In this document: positions 6,637-10,755 of the stretch, in pieces | Layout of the letters: the number at the start of each line of letters is the position of its first letter | How positions within the stretch are numbered: position 1 is the stretch's first letter | Assembly (NCBI GenBank): GCA_026125925.1 | Contig: JAHCKF010000083.1 | Coordinates: 1-10,755 of the forward strand | DNA: 10,755 bases | Direction of reading: 5' to 3' | Source: Pseudolabrys sp. | Lineage (GTDB): Bacteria > Pseudomonadota > Alphaproteobacteria > Rhizobiales > Xanthobacteraceae | The notes under the pieces: generated by a model | What the model was told of the DNA's origin: nothing | Database searches by the model: none | Seen by the model: only the letters and a program-made list of their open reading frames with translations | Made by a program: the position numbers and the translations under genes

Positions 6637-7467
6637 ATGCTCAACGAAATTTATTCAGTTTTCTCGGTTGCCGGTGAAACGGTGATCTACAAGATCCTGC
6701 CGATCACGATCGTCATGGGCCTCGTCTTCGCCATTCTGACGCACTGGTCGGCCTGCAATCCCGGACAGGTGTGGTGGCGGAAGCGGGAGATCGTGACCGA
6801 TGTCCTGTACTGGTTCATCATCCCGCTGCTGGCGCGCTTCGTGCGCATCGGCCTGATGGTGACCGGAGCTGCCTATATCTACGGCATCCACACCGCCGAC
6901 GCGCTGATGGCCTTGTTCGACGACGGCTTCGGCCCGCTCGCACAGCTGCCGCACTGGGCGCAGGGCCTCGTCTTCCTCGTCGTCTCCGACTTCCTGCTGT
7001 ATTGGTTCCACCGCTTCTATCATGGCGCCACGATGTGGAAGTATCACGCCGTCCATCACTCCTCGACCGAGGTGGACTGGATCTCGGCGGCGCGCTTCCA
7101 CCCGATCAACATCCTGTTCGGCACCGTGCTGGTCGATGCCGCGCTGCTGCTGGCCGGCATTTCGCCGAACGTCATGTTGTGGGTCGGGCCGTTCAGCACC
7201 TTCACCTCGGCCTTCGTCCACGCCAACCTGAACTGGACGCTGGGGCCGTTCAAATACGTGCTCGCCGGCCCGGTGTTTCACCGCTGGCACCACACCGCCC
7301 CGGACCGCGGCGGCAACATGAACTTCGCCGGCACCTTTCCGATCTGGGATATCCTGTTCGGCACCTGGTACATGCCCAAGGGCGAGTTGCCGGACGCCTA
7401 TGGCGTCGACGACAAGAACTTCCCCGAAGGCTTCGGTGCCCAGATGCTCTATCCGTTCCGCCAGTGA
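6637..7467 (+). CDS. Fatty acid hydroxylase / sterol desaturase family membrane protein
   Basis: 276-residue integral membrane di-iron oxygenase-type protein. Hydrophobic segments lie at about 18-36, 53-80, 108-124 and 157-190. All three histidine boxes are present: HRFYH (125-129), HAVHH (137-141) and HRWHH (215-219), the HX3H, HX2HH, HX2HH pattern whose histidines bind two irons. Related enzymes hydroxylate or desaturate sterols, fatty acyl chains, carotenoids or other lipids, and the substrate here cannot be told. ATG 6637 is used. A GTG at 6607 is in frame and adds 10 residues, but its GGAGG abuts the start codon, so neither start has an ideal ribosome site. It is transcribed away from pilA and interrupts an otherwise pilus-related region. 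A candidate terminator follows. Confidence 0.9.
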   Translation: MLNEIYSVFSVAGETVIYKILPITIVMGLVFAILTHWSACNPGQVWWRKREIVTDVLYWFIIPLLARFVRIGLMVTGAAYIYGIHTADALMALFDDGFGPLAQLPHWAQGLVFLVVSDFLLYWFHRFYHGATMWKYHAVHHSSTEVDWISAARFHPINILFGTVLVDAALLLAGISPNVMLWVGPFSTFTSAFVHANLNWTLGPFKYVLAGPVFHRWHHTAPDRGGNMNFAGTFPIWDILFGTWYMPKGELPDAYGVDDKNFPEGFGAQMLYPFRQ

Positions 7468-7531
7468 CTCGCGGCGGTTCCCGCTCTTTGCACTTCGTTC
7501 ACCAATTTGCAGTCAACTGAAGCCGTCTCGG

Positions 7532-7560
7532 CCCGCCGGCGCGTATGGCCCGCGGGTTTT
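7532..7560 (+). terminator. Candidate intrinsic terminator after the hydroxylase gene
   Basis: CCCGC (7532-7536) pairs with GCGGG (7552-7556). After one C-C mismatch, GGC (7538-7540) pairs with GCC (7548-7550) around a 7-nt loop, and TTTT follows at once (7557-7560). It begins 65 bp after the hydroxylase stop and ends 26 bp before the next gene. It would separate the hydroxylase transcript from the pilus cluster, which then needs its own promoter or read-through. Confidence 0.55.
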
Positions 7561-7586
7561 AGTATTGCGTAGCGTTGGAGAGTGCG

Positions 7587-8078
7587 ATGGCGGCGTTCGG
7601 ACGTCCCAGTCGGCTGCTTGCGATGGTGGCCGGCGTCATGCTGGCGGCGGCGCTGGCGGGAGCGGCGCAGGCCGAAACGGTGACGGTCTCGGTCGACGAG
7701 GCCCGCATCATGCAGTTGCCCGACAATGTCGCCACCATCGTCATCGGCAATCCGCTGATCGCCGACGCGACGCTGCAAAGCGGCGGCGTCCTGGTGCTGA
7801 CCGGCAAGGGGTTCGGCTCCACCAACATGCTGGCGCTCAACCGCAGCGGCAAGATCATCCTCGACACCATGGTGCAGGTCACCGGGCCGTCCACCGCCGA
7901 TATGGTGGTCGTCTACAAGGGCGTCGAACGCGAGTCCTACAGTTGTGCGCCCGAATGCGAAAAGCGTCTGACGCTCGGCGACTCGATGACCTATTTCGGC
8001 AACATCATGGGGCAGTCCGGCGCGCGGATCGGCGGCGGCGGCTCGGGTGGCGGCGGCGCAGCGCCGGCGGCGCGCTAG
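7587..8078 (+). CDS. Secreted stand-alone pilus/secretin N-terminal-domain protein
   Basis: 163-residue predicted periplasmic protein. ATG 7587 has GGAG 6 nt upstream (7577-7580); a TTG at 7575 is in frame but lies before that site. The signal peptide ends AGAAQA (24-29), so the mature protein begins ETVTVSVDEARIM. It aligns by eye with the N-terminal domain of the CpaC encoded in this window: LPDNVATIVIGNPLIADA corresponds to LPADIKDVLVADPTVANA, and GKGFGSTNMLALNRSGK to GVKVGQTNIFFFDANGK. No secretin domain follows. Instead there is a CAPEC pair of cysteines, a short polar segment and a Gly-rich tail (about residues 149-158) ending AAPAAR. It may assist or cap the secretin, or bind pseudopilins; the exact role is unknown. 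The nearby TadE-like genes support a Tad function. Confidence 0.82.
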   Translation: MAAFGRPSRLLAMVAGVMLAAALAGAAQAETVTVSVDEARIMQLPDNVATIVIGNPLIADATLQSGGVLVLTGKGFGSTNMLALNRSGKIILDTMVQVTGPSTADMVVVYKGVERESYSCAPECEKRLTLGDSMTYFGNIMGQSGARIGGGGSGGGGAAPAAR

Positions 8079-8234
8079 TCGAAATCCCAAGCGCGGCCGC
8101 GTTAAGGCCCCGTCATGGTTAGCGGACGTTAAACCGCGGCCCCGGCGTTTTCGACATTGCGCGCAAGAAATCGACAACGTCGCTCTGCTACACCCATCGG
8201 GCAGGGCGAGTTTGCGAGCGCCGGGACGCCTCGA
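8079..8234 (+). promoter_or_regulatory. Spacer upstream of the TadE-like pair, possible promoter
   Basis: This 156 bp gap has no gene of its own. At 8119-8134 it reads TTAG-N7-TAAAC, a 7-of-9 match to the CtrA box TTAA-N7-TTAAC. The surrounding bases (GGTT at 8117-8120 and AACC at 8132-8135) form a loose dyad. No -35/-10 pair is convincing. A leader of the downstream operon or simple read-through is equally possible. Confidence 0.3.
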
Positions 8235-8807
8235 ATGTTCGACAACATCAAGAAACACATCTGCGGCCGCTGGCGCCGCGCCATCGGGCGTCGCTTTCTC
8301 AAGGAACAGAAGGGCGCCGCCGCCGTCGAGTTCGCGCTGGTCGCGACGCCGTTCCTCGCGCTGACCTTTGCCATCATCGAATCCGCGCTGGTATTCTATG
8401 CCGGGCAGACGCTGGAAGCCGCCAATGCCGATGCGGCGCGGCTGATCATGACCGGGCAGGCGCAGACCGGCGGCTTCAGCGCCAACCAGTTCAAGACGCA
8501 GGTGTGCAATCGCATCGCCGGGCTGTTCGATTGCGCAGGCGGCGTCTATGTCGACGTCAAGACCTACAGCGACTTCAGCTCGGTCAGCACGGCGTCGCCG
8601 GTCAACAACGGCCAGCTCGATACCAGCAAAATGGGTTATACGCCGGGCGGCCCGGGCTGCATCGTCAAGGTGTCGCTGTATTACCAATGGCCGATCTACG
8701 TTTCGCTGCTCGGCAACAATCTGGCGAACCTGAACGGCAACAAACGGTTGCTGGTCGCCACATCGGTGTTCCGCAACGAGCCTTACGGGGGAACCAACGG
8801 ATGCTGA
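8235..8807 (+). CDS. TadE-family pseudopilin-like protein (first of pair)
   Basis: 190-residue protein with a type IV prepilin-like N terminus. A basic region (residues 1-26, ending FLKEQK) precedes Gly27, then AAAVEFALVATPFLALTFAIIES. Cleavage after Gly27 would place Glu32 at mature +5, as in pilins and TadE/TadF pseudopilins that CpaA/TadV processes. A hydrophobic helix spans about 34-54. The rest is periplasmic and has four cysteines (91, 100, 142 and 190, the last residue). There is no von Willebrand A domain, so it is TadE/F-like, not TadG. The ATG at 8235 has a weak GGGA 8 nt upstream; a TTG at 8157 is in frame but less likely. It overlaps the next gene by 7 nt, so the two are co-translated. 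Confidence 0.9.
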   Translation: MFDNIKKHICGRWRRAIGRRFLKEQKGAAAVEFALVATPFLALTFAIIESALVFYAGQTLEAANADAARLIMTGQAQTGGFSANQFKTQVCNRIAGLFDCAGGVYVDVKTYSDFSSVSTASPVNNGQLDTSKMGYTPGGPGCIVKVSLYYQWPIYVSLLGNNLANLNGNKRLLVATSVFRNEPYGGTNGC

Positions 8808-9379
8808 TCCATCGCATCCATCTCCGGCGGCTGCCGAGGTTCGTCGCCAGGCTGCGACGCAGCCGCTTCGCGCGCGACCGGCGCGGCGTGTCGGCGGTCG
8901 AATTCGCGCTGATCGCGCCGATCATGATCGGTCTCTATTTCGGCTGCGTCGAAGTCTCCGACGCCGTCGCCGTCGACCGCAAGGTCAGCCTGACCGCGGC
9001 CGCGCTCGCCAACCTGTCGGCGCAGGTGACGACGATCACCTCCAACGACATGACCAACATTCTGGACGCGTCGGGCGCGATCGTGCAGCCTTACGACGCC
9101 AGCAAGCTGAAGATGACGATCACCTGCATCACCATCGATGCCTCCAAGAAGGCCACGGTGAAGTGGAGCGTGACGCGCAACGGCACGGCGAAATCCGGCA
9201 CCGTCACATTGCCGACGGCGCTCGCCGTCGCCAACACCCAGCTCGTCATGGCGGAGGCCAGCTACGCCTACACGCCGATCGTCGGCTACACCATCACCGG
9301 GTCGATCAACCTCTCCGACAAGATGTACATGGCCCCGCGACAGACCGCGCCGAACTACAACGGCGCGTCCTGTACCTGA
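8801..9379 (+). CDS. TadE-family pseudopilin-like protein (second of pair)
   Basis: 192-residue protein with the same design as its upstream neighbour. A strongly basic N-terminal region (RRLPRFVARLRRSRFARDRR) precedes Gly29, then VSAVEFALIAPIMIGLYFGC. Cleavage after Gly29 puts Glu34 at mature +5. The periplasmic part is rich in Thr, Ser and Ala and has Cys109 and Cys191. No von Willebrand A domain is present. The ATG at 8801 lies inside the end of the upstream gene (ATGCTGA), and a GGGGGAA ribosome site is about 8 nt upstream. Probably a minor pseudopilin of the Tad machine, processed by CpaA. It may heterodimerise with its neighbour, which is an inference from the paired layout. Confidence 0.89.
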   Translation: MLIHRIHLRRLPRFVARLRRSRFARDRRGVSAVEFALIAPIMIGLYFGCVEVSDAVAVDRKVSLTAAALANLSAQVTTITSNDMTNILDASGAIVQPYDASKLKMTITCITIDASKKATVKWSVTRNGTAKSGTVTLPTALAVANTQLVMAEASYAYTPIVGYTITGSINLSDKMYMAPRQTAPNYNGASCT

Positions 9380-9412
9380 GCGGCATTTCTCCCATCGGGC
9401 TTTGAGCGCGAC

Positions 9413-9883
9413 CTAGCGCGCTGCCTTCGGCTCGGACAGCGGCAGCGCCGTCGTCGATTTGATGCGTTCCATGGCGAAGCGCGAGGTGACGTTCTTCAGC
9501 GGCACGGTGGCGATCAGCTTCTTGTAGAAGGTGTCGTAGCTCTGCATGTCCTGCACGACGACGCGCAGCACATAGTCGACATCGCCGGCCATGCGGTAGA
9601 ATTCCATCACCTCCGGCATGGCATTGACGACCTCGGCGAAGGTCTTCAGCCAGTCCTGCGAGTGGTCGCCCGTTTCCACCGACACAAACACGGTGATGCC
9701 GAGCCCGACCTTTTCCGGATCGATGAGCGCGACGCGCTTGGTAATGACCCCTTCGGCCTCCAGCCGTTGCAGGCGCTTCCAGCACGGCGTGGATGACAGG
9801 CCGACACGCTGGCCGATTTCGGCGACCGACAGCGAGGCGTCGTCCTGGACCACGGCGAGGATCTTGCGGTCGATGGCGTCCAT
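9413..9883 (-). CDS. Lrp/AsnC-family transcriptional regulator
   Basis: 156-residue regulator. Residues 3-50 form the winged helix-turn-helix: DAIDRKILAVVQDDASLSVAEIG, then VGLSSTPCWKRLQRLEAEGVI with the recognition helix at about 30-42. Residues about 62-140 are the RAM ligand-binding and multimerisation domain (ITVFVSVETGDH at 63-74, MAGDVDYVLRV at 98-108). Lrp/AsnC proteins are often octameric and respond to amino acids. The ligand here is unknown. The ATG at 9883 has GGGA upstream. It converges on the second TadE-like gene, with 33 bp between stops, and diverges from the rhodanese gene. The shared 164 bp spacer holds an excellent Lrp box, so it probably controls itself and the rhodanese. 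Confidence 0.95.
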   Translation of the reverse strand: MDAIDRKILAVVQDDASLSVAEIGQRVGLSSTPCWKRLQRLEAEGVITKRVALIDPEKVGLGITVFVSVETGDHSQDWLKTFAEVVNAMPEVMEFYRMAGDVDYVLRVVVQDMQSYDTFYKKLIATVPLKNVTSRFAMERIKSTTALPLSEPKAAR

Positions 9884-9976
9884 TCTCTCATTCCCTGAAA
9901 AGGCAGGATGGCTGAACTACGAAGCGTAACTCAGCTGGAAGGATTTTCTTTTTTGAGCCCACCATCTGTCTTTACA

Positions 9977-9991
9977 TAGAAAAATATTCTA
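9977..9991. promoter_or_regulatory. Lrp-type operator between the lrp-like and rhodanese genes
   Basis: The sequence TAGAAAAATATTCTA matches the E. coli Lrp consensus YAGHAWATTWTDCTR at 14 of 15 positions. The dyad extends one base each side (ATAGAA at 9976-9981 with TTCTAT at 9987-9992). It lies 57 bp upstream of the rhodanese ATG and 94 bp upstream of the regulator ATG. A weaker match (10 of 15) sits at 9936-9950, centred 41 bp away, close to four helical turns, as in multi-site Lrp operators. Autoregulation and control of the rhodanese are inferred. Confidence 0.65.
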
Positions 9992-10047
9992 TTTCAAGGG
10001 GCATGTGACGGTGCCGGCAGGTGCCTTGTTCCGAACGGATCACGATC

Positions 10048-10755
10048 ATGAGAAAATTCTTCGCTTCGCTCCTCGCGGCCAGCCTTGGCAGCCTGATGTT
10101 GCTGGGCGCCACCTTCAGCGCCTCCGCCGCCGAGACCCGGCCGCTGGTCAGCGTCGCCTGGCTCAAGGAGCACATCAACGACAAGAACCTCCTGGTTCTC
10201 GACATCCGCTCCGCCATCGATGGCGGCGGCGCCAAGACCTATGAGGAAGCGCATATTCCCGGCGCGGTGCACAGCGACTACGACAAGGCCGGCTGGCGCG
10301 TGACACGCAACGACGTCCCCTTCATGCTGCCGACGGTTGCCGAGCTCGAGAAGCTGATCGGCGATCTCGGCATCGACGAGACGACGCACGTTGTCGTCGT
10401 TCCGGCCGGCGTCAACTTCACCGATTTCGGCTCGGCCGCGCGCGCCTACTGGACGTTGAAAGTGGTCGGCGTGAACAATGTCTCGATCCTCGATGGCGGC
10501 GTGGCGGCATGGAAAGCGGCCGGTTTGCCGGTCGAGAACGGCCTCAAGAAGCCGTCGCCGACGATCTTCACCGCGACCTTGAACAGCAAGCTGCTGTCGA
10601 AAACCGATGACGTGAAGAAGGTAGAGACCGCCAAGAACGCGACCTTGATCGACGCGCGTCCAGCCTCGTTCTTCGAGGGCAAGGAAAAGGCGCCGGGCGC
10701 CAAGGCCTATGGCCACATCCCCGGCGCGGTCAGCCTCGACAGCGCCAGCTTCTAC
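10048..10755 (+). CDS. Secreted tandem-rhodanese sulfurtransferase (cut by window end)
   Basis: 236 residues are visible, and the C terminus lies beyond the window. An N-terminal signal peptide (MRKFFASLLAASLGSLMLLG, then ATFSASAA) with likely cleavage after Ala28 points to a periplasmic enzyme. The first rhodanese domain spans about 34-163: LLVLDIRS (48-55), EEAHIPGAVHSDYD (66-79), VVVVPAG (115-121) and SILDGGVAAWKAAGLPV (146-162). In its catalytic loop position it has Pro-Ala and no Cys, the usual sign of an inactive N-terminal domain. The second domain begins near 185 (LIDARPASFF at 200-209, YGHIPGAVSLDSA at 221-233). Its catalytic Cys is expected just past the edge. Thiosulfate or 3-mercaptopyruvate sulfurtransferase are both possible. 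It is divergent from the Lrp-like regulator, its likely controller. Confidence 0.9.
   Translation, partial: MRKFFASLLAASLGSLMLLGATFSASAAETRPLVSVAWLKEHINDKNLLVLDIRSAIDGGGAKTYEEAHIPGAVHSDYDKAGWRVTRNDVPFMLPTVAELEKLIGDLGIDETTHVVVVPAGVNFTDFGSAARAYWTLKVVGVNNVSILDGGVAAWKAAGLPVENGLKKPSPTIFTATLNSKLLSKTDDVKKVETAKNATLIDARPASFFEGKEKAPGAKAYGHIPGAVSLDSASFY

Noticed and set aside
6655..7293. Minus-strand frame (212 codons) opposite the hydroxylase gene
   Set aside because: The sense strand encodes all three histidine boxes of a known family; the antisense frame has low-complexity charged content.
7449..8687. Long minus-strand frame (412 codons) across the secreted N-domain and TadE-like genes
   Set aside because: It covers two unrelated genes and a spacer, has biased Arg/Ala/Asp composition and no domain; it mirrors the real plus-strand genes.

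Overview
The window is a chromosomal segment of a GC-rich alphaproteobacterium. The gene content and order (pilA-cpaA-cpaB-cpaC-cpaD-cpaE-cpaF, plus a detached cluster of a small secretin-N-domain protein and two TadE-like proteins) suggest the Hyphomicrobiales, in the Bradyrhizobium/Rhodopseudomonas/Xanthobacteraceae neighbourhood. This placement is inferred from gene order and protein style, not from a database search.

Positions 1 to about 6180, minus strand: the core of a tight adherence (Tad/Cpa, type IVc) pilus locus, read right to left. It runs pilA (Flp major pilin, 54 aa), a hairpin terminator or attenuator, cpaA (prepilin peptidase), a 170 bp spacer with an inverted repeat, then the tightly coupled genes cpaB, cpaC (secretin), cpaD (lipoprotein), cpaE (atypical MinD/ParA-like ATPase) and cpaF (assembly ATPase). 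CpaF is cut by the window edge inside its Walker A motif.

Positions 6182 to 6636: an AT-rich spacer (33% GC by hand count over 6301-6480, in an otherwise GC-rich window). It lies between pilA and a divergently transcribed membrane hydroxylase gene and carries a good candidate CtrA box on the pilA side.

Positions 6637 to 9379, plus strand: a fatty acid hydroxylase/sterol desaturase family membrane protein with the full eight-histidine motif set, ending in its own candidate terminator. It is followed by three more pilus-related genes: a secreted stand-alone homologue of the secretin N-terminal domain and two TadE-family pseudopilin-like proteins whose genes overlap. Working together, CpaA would process PilA and the TadE-like pseudopilins. 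CpaF would power assembly at a site set by CpaE. The CpaC secretin, helped by CpaD and CpaB, would form the outer-membrane channel.

Positions 9413 to 10755: an Lrp/AsnC-family regulator (minus strand) diverges from a secreted tandem-rhodanese sulfurtransferase (plus strand, cut by the window end). The 164 bp between them contains a 15 bp site matching the E. coli Lrp consensus at 14 of 15 positions, as I recall that consensus.

No tRNA, rRNA, CRISPR array, insertion sequence or phage gene was seen. I do not see a wholly undescribed system. The most interesting points are the regulatory sites, the lone secretin-N-domain protein, and the lipid hydroxylase inside the pilus locus.
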